DNA of 64,000 bases from Flammeovirgaceae bacterium (GTDB taxonomy: Bacteria > Bacteroidota > Bacteroidia > Cytophagales > Cyclobacteriaceae): contig JADJRT010000004.1 in NCBI GenBank assembly GCA_016712035.1, forward strand, positions 248,001-312,000. The letters are read 5' to 3'. How positions within the stretch are numbered: the first letter of the stretch is position 1; every line of letters starts with the position of its first letter. Positions 37,293 to 47,193 of this stretch are shown one piece after another. The translations under genes were made by a program, and so were the position numbers. Under the pieces are notes generated by a model. The model worked only from the letters and a program-made list of their open reading frames with translations. It was not told the DNA's origin and made no database searches.

Positions 37293-38193
37293 TCAACTAT
37301 CAAGTAAGGAAATCATTTCGGTAACCTGATTGGGATTAAACCACTTAATCTCCTGATCGCGTTTAAACCAGGTCAGTTGCCGTTTCGCGTACCGCCTTGA
37401 GTTTCGCTTTAACAATCGAATCGCTTCTTCCTTATCATATTGCTTTTCGAGGTATCCAAATATTTCGCGATACCCTACGGTTTGTAGCGCGTTCAGATTT
37501 TGTTTTGGATAGAATTGTTCAGCCTCCTCAAAAAGTCCCATCGGCAATCATTTTGTCCATGCGCGAGTCAATCCTTTGATAAAGTTCTTCACGCTCTACT
37601 TCAAGACCAATCTTTACAACCTCAAATGGACGATTTACTTTTCTTTTTTTTCGCAGTTCTTTCAATGGCTTGCCCTCGGCCGCGTGAAGTTCAAGTGCGC
37701 GTACCAACCGATGTGGGTTTTTAATATCCACTTCGCTGAAGTAGTCAGGATCAACTTCCCTTACTTTTTCCTGCAACCACGTTAATCCCTTCAACTCGTA
37801 CTCATTCGTTATTTTCTCGCGCGTACCTGCTGGAATTTCAGGCATTTCGTCAAATCCTTCCAATACGGCTTTTACATACAATCCCGAACCTCCGCATAGA
37901 ATTAAGGTATCGTACTTTTTAAATAACTCGTCAATCCGTTCAAGGGCATCCCGCTCGTAGGAACCCGCATCATAGGTTTGTTCGATAGAATGTGTGCTAA
38001 TAAAATGATGCTTGATCTGTTTTAACTCTTGTTCAGTCGGCTTGGCTGTGCCAATCTCCAATTCTTTATAAATCTGGCGCGAGTCAGCCGAAATTATCTC
38101 GGTTTTAAAATGTTCGGCTAGCTGGATGGCGACAGTGGTTTTACCGACAGCGGTTGGCCCAACAAGTACGATTAGTCTTTTTTCTTTATTCAT
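37293..38193 (-). CDS. miaA: tRNA dimethylallyltransferase MiaA (frameshifted near 37545)
   Basis: About 300 residues. Adds the isopentenyl group to A37 of tRNAs reading UNN codons. The P-loop VLVGPTAVGKT opens the protein; SADSRQIYKELEIGTAKPT is the substrate site, and CGGSGLYVKAV, NPHRLVRALE and the C-terminal RRYAKRQLTWFKRD are canonical. An extra G in GATGGGACTTTTT near 37545 breaks the frame; its removal gives MIADGLFEEAEQFYP. No hfq follows. Confidence 0.95.
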
Positions 38194-38197
38194 TTTA

Positions 38198-38223
38198 GAA
38201 TTACGAATTACGAATTACGAATG
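38198..38223. repeat. Tandem GAATTAC repeat between divergent genes
   Basis: Three perfect copies of the 7-mer GAATTAC (38198-38218) and a partial fourth occupy the 5' leader side of miaA. The reverse-complement words TTCGTAAA recur at about 38239 and 38326, so imperfect foldback is possible. The same word appears in the inverted repeat at 40987-41030. Confidence 0.6.
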
Positions 38224-38392
38224 AATAGATCAATCAAATTCGTAAAACTTAATTCAGATTACAATTTTAGTTTGACCTAGTGGCTTCCAACTACTTAGAA
38301 TAGCAGCAATAAAGACCAGTCCAAATTCGTAAATCACAATCGTAAATCGTAAATTTAAGGTTATCTTGCCACCTTAAAATTCGCCACTACGA

Positions 38393-38665
38393 ATGATTAA
38401 ATACACGAACCAATTCCTTACCAAGCTGGAAGACTTAATTGCCGAATCGGACTACATTTTGCGATACGAGAAAGGGAATTTCAAATCGGGGTATTGCCTT
38501 TTGAAAGAGCAGAAGATCATGATTCTCAACAAGTTCTTTACCACTGAAGGGAAAATAAACGCCCTGCTCGATATTTTAAAAGGGTTGGAACTGGACACCA
38601 CGCGCTTCACCGAAAAAAGTCTGAAACTCTACGAAGAACTCAGTCAGGCGGAGGTAAAACTATAA
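38393..38665 (+). CDS. Conserved hypothetical protein, 90 aa
   Basis: 90 residues, soluble and mostly helical, with one beta-hairpin-like part (YILRYEKGNFKSGYCLLKEQ). Segments MILNKFFTTEGKINALLDIL and LKLYEELSQAEVKL look like packed helices. It precedes the MBL-hydrolase gene by 9 bp and is likely cotranscribed with it. I recall similar small proteins in Bacteroidota but no function. Confidence 0.7.
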   Translation: MIKYTNQFLTKLEDLIAESDYILRYEKGNFKSGYCLLKEQKIMILNKFFTTEGKINALLDILKGLELDTTRFTEKSLKLYEELSQAEVKL

Positions 38666-38674
38666 CCGGTGGCA

Positions 38675-39434
38675 ATGAAGGTTACCTTTCTCGGTACCGG
38701 AACGTCACAAGGTGTGCCTGTTATTGGTTGTGATTGTGATGTTTGCCAATCGCTCGATTATCGCGACAAACGTTTACGATCTTCTGTTCACCTATCCGTA
38801 AACAACAAAAGTATTGTTATCGACAGCGGGCCTGATTTTCGTCAGCAAATGCTGCGGAGAAGATTTTATGTCTGGATGCCATATTATTCACCCATGCACA
38901 CAAAGACCACATTGCCGGCCTTGATGATGTGCGCGCGTATAATTATATACAGCATGCCGATATGCCTGTGTATGGAACCGCGAAAGTATTGGAACAGCTT
39001 AAAATAGAATTTTATTACGCCTTCGAAAAGTTTAAATATCCGGGCATTCCACAACTACAGCTAATGGAAATGACCGATGCCTCCTTTATGGTACAAGGAA
39101 TTCCAGTAACTCCGTTACCCGTACTGCATTACAAATTACCCGTTATGGGATTTCGCATAAACAACTTTAGTTACATCACTGATGCCAACCAAATTCCAGA
39201 TTCAACCTACGAAAAACTGAAGGGGACAAAAGTTCTTGTATTGAATGCACTCCAACGCGAAAAGCATCTCTCGCATTTCAATCTTGCAGAGGCGCTTGAA
39301 GTAGCTGCAAAAGTTGGCGCAGAACAAACATACTTCATTCACATTAGTCATAAATTAGGCTTACATAAAACCGTAGAAAAGAGCTGCCAGAATCTGTAAC
39401 TTTGGCTTACGATGGGCTTTCCATCGAACTCTGA
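38675..39434 (+). CDS. MBL-fold metallo-hydrolase, PhnP-like (three frameshifts)
   Basis: About 253 residues after repair. N-terminal KVTFLGTGTSQGVPVIGCDC with a CxCxxC zinc knuckle resembles PhnP-type phosphodiesterases. In the corrected frame the metal motif reads THAHKDHIAGLDD, followed by YITDAN and HISHKLG. Extra G (CTGCGGAGAAG) and extra T (ATGTCTGG) near 38855-38872, plus a missing A near 39383, explain the breaks; the repaired tail ends YDGLSIEL at a stop at 39432-39434. I start at ATG 38675. The substrate, probably a cyclic phosphodiester, is inferred only. Confidence 0.87.
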
Positions 39435-39436
39435 TT

Positions 39437-40972
39437 GTGCATAACAACTATTATTTTCTTCGTCAGCTTAGCGGTCAACTAAATCAACAGCTCGTTGGTT
39501 TCTCAGTTGTTTCATGCTTTAGTCAAAACAAGGACGAGTTAATTATTGAATTAAATAATTCAAAGCAGTCGTTTTTTATTAAGGCCAGTCTACTTCCCCA
39601 ATTCTGTTGCCTTTCTTTTCCGGAAAGTTTTAACAGGGCCCTCAAAAACAGTATTGATCTTTTTCCTCAACTCATTTTAAAGAAGGTAATAGGAATCCGT
39701 CAATTTGAAAACGAGCGAAGCTTTGCATTTGAATTGGAGGATGATTATTGCTTGCTGTTTAAGATGCATGGCAACCGATCAAATCTGGTTCTGTATCATA
39801 ATCAAAAAGCAATCTCTCTATTTAGAAATCATCTGGAGGCTGATCTTGAAATATCCATTGAACAACTTGATCGACAAATCGATTTCAACCAGAGAGTTTT
39901 CGAGCAAAATATTAACAATCTCCCAAAAACATATTTTACGTTTGGAAAGGTTTTCTGGCAATATTGGCGGGCACAAGGATTTGATAAATTATCAGCAACG
40001 GAACAATGGCCTGAGTTTAATAAACTTCTGGCCCTACTTGAAAAGCCAACTTATTACCTGGTAGAAAAGAAGGCGCGATTATTTTCTCGCTATTCCCTCA
40101 GGAGACAATATTCCATTCTTTCCTGGAACCTATTCAGGCTATAAATGAATTCTTTCTAAAGAGTTCTATTTCTAACACCCTGCATTCTGAAAAAACAATT
40201 CGGTTAAAACACATTCAAGATCAGGTAAAGGGGTAGCAAAAATTATATATTAAAAAATCAGCAAAACTGGATGAATTAGTTAATGACCGCCATTACCAGA
40301 TTTGGGGCGACCTGATCATGGCGCACATGCACCAAATTAAAATTGGAACAGAAAAAATTGTACTTGAAAGTTTTTACGATGGCAAGCCCGTAGAGATAAA
40401 ACTTAAACAAGAACTTAATCCACAAAAAAATGCTGAACTATTTTATAGGAAAGCAAAGAATCAACAAATAGAAATCAATAAACTGAGAGAAACCATTCGT
40501 GGTAAATTGGCTGAAATTGAAAATCTTGAAAAAGATTTAGCTGCCATAGAGATTGCTACCAACTTTAAGGAATTAAAAAAGGACAGTGTTCCAAAAATAA
40601 ATAAACAACAACTCAAAACCCTGCCCTATCATGAGTTTGAATTTAAAGGCTTCAAGATTTGGGTTGGAAAAAACGCAGACCACAATGACGAACTAACTTT
40701 AAAAAACTCTTATAAAGAAGACCTTTGGTTACACGCCAAAGATGTCGCTGGCTCACACGTTCTCATCAAATATCAATCGGGTAAAAAATTTCCAAAGGAT
40801 GTAATAGAACGAGCAGCTCAGTTAGCCGCCTATAACTCCAAACGAAAACAGAATCTTTGTGTCCTGTAATTGTTACGCCCAAAAAATTTGTGCGCAAGCG
40901 AAAGGTGACCCTAAGGGAATGGTAGTTGTAGAGCGGGAAGATGTAATTATGGTAGAACCGAAGCTGAATTAA
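39437..40972 (+). CDS. RqcH/NFACT family ribosome quality-control protein (several frameshifts and an in-frame TAG)
   Basis: About 510 residues. The NFACT-N domain (MHNNYYFLRQLSGQL to KMHGNRSNLVLY), a coiled coil (about 40420-40560), and the NFACT-R domain (KIWVGKNADHNDELTLK, DLWLHAKDVAGSHV) are all seen. RqcH binds obstructed 50S subunits and directs alanine tailing. Missing A bases near 40070, 40855 and 40906 break the frame; the repaired tail reads VIVTPKKFVRKRKGDPKG to a stop at 40970-40972. A TAG at 40234 is in the correct frame with no net shift and may be a base error or two cancelling indels. Confidence 0.87.
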
Positions 40973-40986
40973 TTCATAAATTTCAA

Positions 40987-41030
40987 ATTCGTAATTCAAG
41001 ATCAAATCGTTACAATCTTGAATTACGAAT
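40987..41030. repeat. Perfect 16-bp inverted repeat between convergent genes
   Basis: ATTCGTAATTCAAGAT (40987-41002) and its exact reverse complement (41015-41030) flank a 12-nt loop in the 64-bp gap between the RqcH and pyruvate kinase stop codons. No T-run follows on either strand, so it is not a classic terminator, though it could stop RNA decay. It shares the word GAATTACGAA with the repeat at 38198. Confidence 0.8.
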
Positions 41031-41036
41031 CTTGAA

Positions 41037-42463
41037 TCAACTGACAACATGTACTTTTATCATATTCGATCGTCCTCGTGCTTGTATCGGCATACTGGCT
41101 AGAATGATAAAAATATCACCTGTAGTTACATGGCCATCGCGTTTGAGTATTTTCTCTACATCCGAAATAGTTTCGTCTGTAGAGGCTGCTTTGTCATAAT
41201 GATACGCTTTCGTTGCCCAAACCAAATTCATCGTGTTTAGAATAGTATCGTTGCTGGTAAAGGCAAAAATGTTTGCATCCGGTCTATGCGATGATGCTTT
41301 GAAAGCAACATAGCCCATTTGAGTCATACCTACAATCGCTTTAGCTTTTACTTCCTGCGCCAACTTGCAGGCAGTTAAAATCAAACTATCATTGAAATAG
41401 TTGGGAGATTTCGGATCAATATCCCTAAACTTATAAAAAATATTTCCAGACTTCTCTACAGAGCCAATGGTGCGCACCATGCTTCGGATAACTTCAATCG
41501 GATATTTTCCAGCAGCCGTTTCAGCGGAAAGCATGAGTGCATCGGCACCATCCAGTACCGCATTGGCAACATCATTCGTTTCGGCACGGGTGGGTCGTGG
41601 GTTCTCAATCATGCTCTCCATCATTTGCGTAGCCACAATTACGGGTTTAGATGCCTGATTACATTTATCAACCAACATCTTCTGCACCATGGGCACTTCT
41701 TCCATCCATATTTCTACACCCAAATCGCCCGCGCTACCATAATCGCATCCGTTGCTTCAATAATTGCATCAATGTTCTCTAAAGCCTCGGGCTTTTCAAT
41801 TTTCGCTACAATTCGCGTATTCGATTTGTATCGATCAATCACGGCCCGTAGTATTTCAATGTCAGTGGCTTTGCGTACAAAGGATAAAGCAACCCAATCC
41901 ACTTTATTCTTTAATCCAAACTCTAGATCTTCGTAATCTTTATCGGTAAGGGATGGTGCTGATACTTTCGAAAACGGCAGGTTAATGCCTTTGCGAGATT
42001 TAAGCGGCCCGCCATAAACTACGGTGCACAACACCTCTGTGGCTTTAACCTCTTTTACCTTTAATTCAAATTTACCATCATCAACCAGAATCATGTCGCC
42101 CACCTTTACATCTTTGGGAAGTCCCTCATACGATGTGCTTACCAATGCCTGATTTCCCAGAACCTCTTTGGTAGTTATTGTGATTGTATCGCCTGCTTTA
42201 ATTTCTACTCCGGGTTGCATTTCGTTTACACGGATTTTAGGTCCTTGCAAATCTTGCAGCAACGCAATATGAGTACCTATCTCCTCATTAATCTCACGAA
42301 CAAAGTCGATTACCTTCTGGTGATCATCGTGCGTGCCATGCGAAAAGTTTAATCGAAAAACATCGACTCCCTCATTAACTAGTGCGCGAAGCATTTCTTT
42401 GTTATTAGAGGCGGGGCCTACGGTAGCTACAATCTTGGTCTTGTTGTATGAGATACGTTCCAT
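41037..42463 (-). CDS. pyk: Pyruvate kinase (frameshifted near 41726)
   Basis: About 475 residues; transfers phosphate from phosphoenolpyruvate to ADP in the last step of glycolysis. TKIVATVGPASNNKEMLRAL and VFRLNFSHGTH open the barrel; DLQGPKIRV, ILVDDGK and VDWVALSFVRKA follow, then the catalytic Mg loop, which after repair reads IMVARGDLGVEI. One G is missing from GCGCGGGCGAT. The rest has KPVIVATQMMESMI and SAETAAGKYP. It lies 9 bp downstream of the IPExxxVDY gene on the same strand, a familiar arrangement. Confidence 0.96.
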
Positions 42464-42472
42464 TGAATTGGG

Positions 42473-42893
42473 TTAGAAAATAAAGTGTTCTTTAGATTTT
42501 AAAGCGTCCAAAGGTATGAAAGCGGCTAATTCAATTGTAGAAATTTTACGCAAGACTTCCTGCAATCGATTGCTATTAAAGTGATCCTCGCCTTGCGATA
42601 AAATTATATAATCATAATGTGGAAATTCTGGGACCAATACATTTTTGAATAATTCAGATTCATTGGGCTTATTACGAAACAGTTTGAGCGTATTCACTTC
42701 ATTTTCAAAAGAATAGTAGGAATACGTGGCTGTTGCGTTATTTTTATACTGGATAATGAGATCATTTTGCTTGATTAGGTGCGTTGATAAGGCTAAATTA
42801 ATCCCAGGCAAGTTTATAGCCTTTGGTACTTGAAATAATGCCGATTAACTCAAAATCAAAGCTATATTCGATTTCAAGTCTTTTTTTCTTCAA
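42473..42893 (-). CDS. IPExxxVDY family protein (frameshifted near 42812)
   Basis: About 140 residues of a small Bacteroidota family named for its IPExxxVDY motif, here VPEFPHYDY. The C-terminal 112 residues are in one frame. Upstream, in another frame, lies IEYSFDFELIGIISSTKG and then YKLAW, the family's usual N-terminus. A change of one or two G in TGGGATT would join them. No ATG is available in that frame; TTG at 42893 is the likeliest start. Function unknown; association with pyruvate kinase is positional. Confidence 0.78.
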
Positions 42894-42930
42894 TTTTGCC
42901 AATTGATATTTACCCTATGGGTGTTAAATG

Positions 42931-42958
42931 TTTGACAATATTGCACCAAATATCTTTC
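42931..42958 (+). promoter_or_regulatory. Probable promoter of acpP
   Basis: TTTG at 42931-42934, 16 nt, then TATCTTTC at 42951-42958 (one mismatch to TAnnTTTG). Transcription would begin about 30 nt before the acpP ATG and could serve acpP, fabF and rnc. Confidence 0.5.
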
Positions 42959-42994
42959 TTTGCACTGATTTTTAAATACTAAAACTGTAAAAAC

Positions 42995-43234
42995 ATGTCT
43001 GAAATCGCACAAAAAGTAAAACAGATCATCATCGACAAACTCGGTGTGGAAGAATCTGAAGTTACTCCTGAAGCAAGCTTTACCAATGATTTAGGTGCTG
43101 ATTCATTGGATACCGTGGAATTGATCATGGAATTCGAAAAAGAATTCAACATTTCCATCCCTGACGACCAGGCCGAAAACATTGCAACTGTTGGCCAGGC
43201 CATTTCTTATCTTGAGGAGAACGTTAAGAAATAA
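42995..43234 (+). CDS. acpP: Acyl carrier protein
   Basis: 79 residues, acidic and helical. The phosphopantetheine attachment site is Ser37 in GADSLDTVELIM. It carries growing acyl chains in type II fatty acid synthesis. It is followed by fabF 36 bp downstream and then rnc, the classical acpP-fabF-rnc order, so a shared transcript is likely. The sequence is intact and of normal length. Confidence 0.98.
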   Translation: MSEIAQKVKQIIIDKLGVEESEVTPEASFTNDLGADSLDTVELIMEFEKEFNISIPDDQAENIATVGQAISYLEENVKK

Positions 43235-43270
43235 GCAGGTAAATAGTCTTTTGCTCCCCTAACGTATTGT

Positions 43271-44521
43271 ATGACATTTAAAAGAGTAGTAGTTACTGGT
43301 GCAGGCGCATTAACCCCAATTGGAAACAACCTTCAGCAGTATTTTGAAGGTTTAAAATCCGGTAAAAGTGGTGCAGCCCCAATAACACGATTTGACGCCT
43401 CTCTTTTTAAGACCAAGTTTGCCTGCGAAATCAAAGGCTTCAACATTGAAGACCATATGGATCGCAAAGAAGGTCGCAAACTCGATCCTTTCGCACAATA
43501 TGCCATGGTGGTGGCAGACGAAGCAATCATACATTCCAACCTTCCACTAGCTGAACTTAATCCCGATCGTGTTGGGGTAATCTGGGGTTCAGGTATTGGA
43601 GGGTTGTTTACTTTCCAGGAGGAAATGAAGTCGTATGCAAAAGGAGATGGAACCCCGCGTTTCAATCCTTTCTTCATTCCAAAAATGATTCCCGATTTAA
43701 GTGCAGGGCACATCTCCATTAAATATGGATTTCGTGGACCTAATTTTGTCACGGTTTCAGCCTGTGCTTCTTCCACCAATGCCATCTATGATGCCTTCAC
43801 TTATATTAAATTAGGTAAGGCCGATGTGATTGTTACCGGAGGTTCTGAAGCCGCGGTATGCGAGGCAGGTGTAGGTGGTTTCAACGCCATGAAAGCACTC
43901 TCAGAAAGAAATGATTCTCCCGAAACAGCCTCGCGTCCGTATGATAAAGAGCGCGATGGATTTGTTTTAGGCGAAGGAGCCGGTGCTTTGATCCTGGAAG
44001 AGTATGAACATGCTAAAAAAAGAGGCGCAAAAATTTATGCTGAAGTTTTAGGAGGTGGCCTTTCGGCTGATGCCTATCACATCACTGCGCCCCATCCCGA
44101 AGGAGCGGGTATCACAAAAGTAATGCAAAATGCTTTGGATGAAGCCGGTATTAAGCCTGAAGAAGTAGATTATATAAATACCCATGGTACTTCTACTCCC
44201 CTTGGTGACATAGGTGAAATAAAAGCCATTCAAAAAGTATTTGGTGAACAAGCGTATCGGATGAATATTAGTTCAACCAAATCGATGACTGGCCATTTAC
44301 TGGGAGCTGCCGGTGCCATTGAAGCATTGGCGTGTATCCTTGCAATACAAGAAGGTATTATTGCGCCTACAATCAATCATTTTACCGATGATGATGGACT
44401 TGACCCTCGGTTAAATCTTACTTTTAACAAGGCTCAGAAAAGAGAAGTAAAGGTTGCCTTAAGCAATACATTTGGTTTTGGAGGTCACAATGCCTCTGTA
44501 ATTCTGAAAAAAGTAGAGTAA
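43271..44521 (+). CDS. fabF: Beta-ketoacyl-ACP synthase II
   Basis: 416 residues, intact. Elongates acyl-ACP with malonyl-ACP. The catalytic triad Cys-His-His is visible: Cys in VSACASSTNAI, His in YINTHGTSTPLGD, and His in STKSMTGHLLGAAGA with its essential Lys. VVVTGAGALTPIGN opens the thiolase fold and NTFGFGGHNASVI closes it. It sits between acpP and rnc. Confidence 0.98.
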   Translation: MTFKRVVVTGAGALTPIGNNLQQYFEGLKSGKSGAAPITRFDASLFKTKFACEIKGFNIEDHMDRKEGRKLDPFAQYAMVVADEAIIHSNLPLAELNPDRVGVIWGSGIGGLFTFQEEMKSYAKGDGTPRFNPFFIPKMIPDLSAGHISIKYGFRGPNFVTVSACASSTNAIYDAFTYIKLGKADVIVTGGSEAAVCEAGVGGFNAMKALSERNDSPETASRPYDKERDGFVLGEGAGALILEEYEHAKKRGAKIYAEVLGGGLSADAYHITAPHPEGAGITKVMQNALDEAGIKPEEVDYINTHGTSTPLGDIGEIKAIQKVFGEQAYRMNISSTKSMTGHLLGAAGAIEALACILAIQEGIIAPTINHFTDDDGLDPRLNLTFNKAQKREVKVALSNTFGFGGHNASVILKKVE

Positions 44522-44531
44522 CGCACCGATT

Positions 44532-45251
44532 GTGTGGAAATTACTCTCTTTAGCTAAATCCAATTCAAAAGAAGATAAGAAGCTGATAACGGCAATCAAA
44601 ACCATTGCCGGTTTTACTCCGTCCAATCTCGCTATTTATAAACTCGCTACATTACATAGCTCGCGCGCAAAAGAAAAAGATGGCTTTCGCGAATCGAACG
44701 AACGATTGGAATACCTGGGAGATGCCATTCTTGGTGCGGCCGTAGCCGATTACCTATTCAAGAAATATCCTTTCAAAGACGAAGGCTTCCTTACTGAAAT
44801 ACGATCTCGCATTGTTAATCGCGAGTCGCTCAATCACCTGGCCCGCAGAGTAGGGGTGGCAGCTATTATGCAGTTCGATCATAAAAATGCCCAACTCAGG
44901 CAGGTGATATTAGGCAATGCGCTTGAAGCTTTGGTTGGCGCTATCTATTTGGACAAAGGATATAGACGAACCAAGAAATTCGTAATTGATAAACTAATTC
45001 AGCCTTATTTTGATTTAGAAGTAGTGGTGAACTCAAACTCAAATCATAAAAGCAAAGTGATTGAATGGTCTCAGCGAAATAGTAAAGAAATTCGCTTTGA
45101 TGTAACCGATGTAAAAAAAGGAAAGAACAGCAAAGAATTTACTGCGCAAGTCTTCATTGGCGATCAGGCTTATGGCCAGGGCTTTGGTTATACCAAGAAG
45201 AAAGCCGAACAAGATGCTTCTGAAAAAACGTGCGCAATACTGAATATTTAG
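44532..45251 (+). CDS. rnc: Ribonuclease III
   Basis: 239 residues starting GTG. Cuts double-stranded RNA in rRNA maturation and mRNA turnover. The signature NERLEYLGDAIL holds the catalytic acidic residues; the second metal-binding Glu is in NALEALVGAIYLD. The C-terminal double-stranded RNA-binding domain spans about 165-238, with KKGKNSKEFTAQVFI and GFGYTKKKAEQDASE. It begins 10 bp after fabF. Confidence 0.97.
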   Translation: MWKLLSLAKSNSKEDKKLITAIKTIAGFTPSNLAIYKLATLHSSRAKEKDGFRESNERLEYLGDAILGAAVADYLFKKYPFKDEGFLTEIRSRIVNRESLNHLARRVGVAAIMQFDHKNAQLRQVILGNALEALVGAIYLDKGYRRTKKFVIDKLIQPYFDLEVVVNSNSNHKSKVIEWSQRNSKEIRFDVTDVKKGKNSKEFTAQVFIGDQAYGQGFGYTKKKAEQDASEKTCAILNI

Positions 45252-45254
45252 AAA

Positions 45255-47112
45255 ATGAGTAACTCAATACGCATAGCCGGAGCCACTGTAAATCAAACCC
45301 CGCTGGATTGGGATAACAATGTCGCGAACATTATTTCCGCCATCAAAAATGCAAAAAAAGAGAATGTTCAAATTCTGTGTTTCCCTGAACTAAGCTTAAC
45401 GGGTTATGGCTGCGAAGATTTGTTCCTCAGCGATTGGGTCAGTGAAAAGCGTGGCTTCACCTCCAAAAATAGTCCCACATTGCGATTCCATCACAGCTTG
45501 CATTGGATTACCGATCCGAATCGAAGGCATCACCTATAATGGCGTTTGTGTTATTGAGAATCAGAAAATAATTGGCATAACGCTAAAGCAAAATATGGCG
45601 CGCGATGGTGTGCATTACGAACCGCGTTGGTTCGATGCATGGCCGTCAGGAAAAGTTCAGAAAATAAAAATTGAAGATCAATTCATTCAGGTTGGCGACT
45701 TAATTTATGAAGCAAAGGGCATCAAGTTTGGGTTTGAAATTTGTGAAGATGCCTGGCGAAAGAAAAAACGTCCTGGTTATGAACTTGCCAAACGAGGTGT
45801 GAATTTAATTATGAACCCCAGTGCCAGTCATTTGCTATGGGAAAAAGTGAATCGCGCGAACAAGAAGTGGTGATAGAGGGCTCTCAAAAATTTAACTGCG
45901 TTTATTTACTTGTAAACCTACTCGGCAACGAGGCGGGTCGGATGATATATGATGGTGATATTGTTTTCGGACAAAATGGTAAGATTATTAAAATCGCTGA
46001 ACGGCTTGTTATAAAACCTTTTCATCTGCAATGGTGCGACATCAATTTTGAAAATCCGGAATTAACAGAAACTCTTGCTTCTACTGATAATAAAGGGCGA
46101 AATGAAGAGTTTGCGAGAGCAACTTCGTTGGCACTTTTTGATTATCTGCGAAAAAGCAAAGCCCGGGGATTTGTGCTTAGTCTGAGTGGTGGAGCAGATT
46201 CCTCACTTTGCGCAGTTCTTGTAGCCGAAATGGTGCGAAGAGCTTTTACGGAAATGGGCACAGAAAAATTTTGTGCTACTCTCAACATCCCGGTAACGGA
46301 TAGCATTAAAGAAATTGTTGGCTCTCTACTTACCTGCGCTTATCAAGGGACAAAAAACTCATCAGACGAAACATTGGCTTCGGCTAAAGAATTAGCGGCT
46401 TCATTGGGAGCACAATTTCATCAATGGACAATTGATGACGAAGTGACTTCGTATGAAAGCAAAATTGAAACAGCGCTGGGCCGAAAATTAAGTTGGGAAA
46501 CAGATGATATTGCTAAGCAAAATATTCAGGCGCGATCCCGCTCACCTATTATCTGGATGCTAGCCAACATCAAGCAAGCAGTCTTGTTGACGACCTCAAA
46601 TCGTAGTGAAGGCGATGTGGGTTATGCTACCATGGATGGCGACACCAGCGGCAGCTTGGCTCCGATTGCTGGAGTGGATAAGCCTTTCATTTTACAATGG
46701 CTGCGCTGGGCCGAGAAGGAATTAAATTACTCCGGTCTTGTTTCCGTGAACAATCTCACACCTACAGCCGAATTACGCCCAACAGACCGCACTCAAACTG
46801 ACGAGAAAGATTTAATGCCGTACACAATTCTAGTCGAAATCGAAAAATTAGCCATCCGAGATCGAAAATCACCCGCAGAAGTATTTCAGCAACTGAGCCG
46901 TAGAACCTTAACGCCCGCAGTCTCATCCCATCAATTGAAAGAATACATAAAAAAAATTCTTCCAACTCTGGTCAGCCAATCAATGGAAACGGGAGCGACT
47001 TGCTCCATCTTTTCATTTGGATGACATTAATGTTGACCCTCGCAGTTGGTGCCGATTCCCAATACTATCAGGCGGTTTTAGATTTGAATTGCAGGAATTA
47101 GAGCAACTATAA
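45255..47112 (+). CDS. nadE: Glutamine-dependent NAD synthetase (four frameshifts)
   Basis: About 620 residues, fusing a nitrilase-type glutaminase to an NAD synthetase that amidates nicotinate adenine dinucleotide. Glutaminase residues: Glu in FPELSLTGYGCEDLF and Cys in FGFEICEDAW. The synthetase P-loop is LSLSGGADSSLCAV; TTSNRSEGDVGYATMDGD follows. Missing A near 45446 and 45470, missing T near 45835 and an extra A near 46955 account for the breaks. The corrected tail (FFQLWSANQWKRERLAPSF) reaches a stop at 47110-47112. It starts 3 bp after rnc. Confidence 0.94.
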
Positions 47113-47118
47113 AGATAC

Positions 47119-47149
47119 CTTGAGCATTGGGCATTAGTCCTTATATTTG
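47119..47149 (+). promoter_or_regulatory. Promoter of lgt
   Basis: CTTG (47119-47122), 19 nt, and an exact TATATTTG (47142-47149). Transcription would begin near 47157, 37 nt before the lgt ATG. Confidence 0.6.
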
Positions 47150-47193
47150 CCAATTCGTCCCGGTTTGACGGGCCCATTTTGATCTTTTATATT

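Noticed and set aside
38198..38223. Start of a CRISPR-like array
   Set aside because: Units are 7 bp with no spacers; it is a simple tandem repeat.
43333..43785. Leftward frame of 150 codons
   Set aside because: Antisense to fabF, which is fully canonical on the plus strand.
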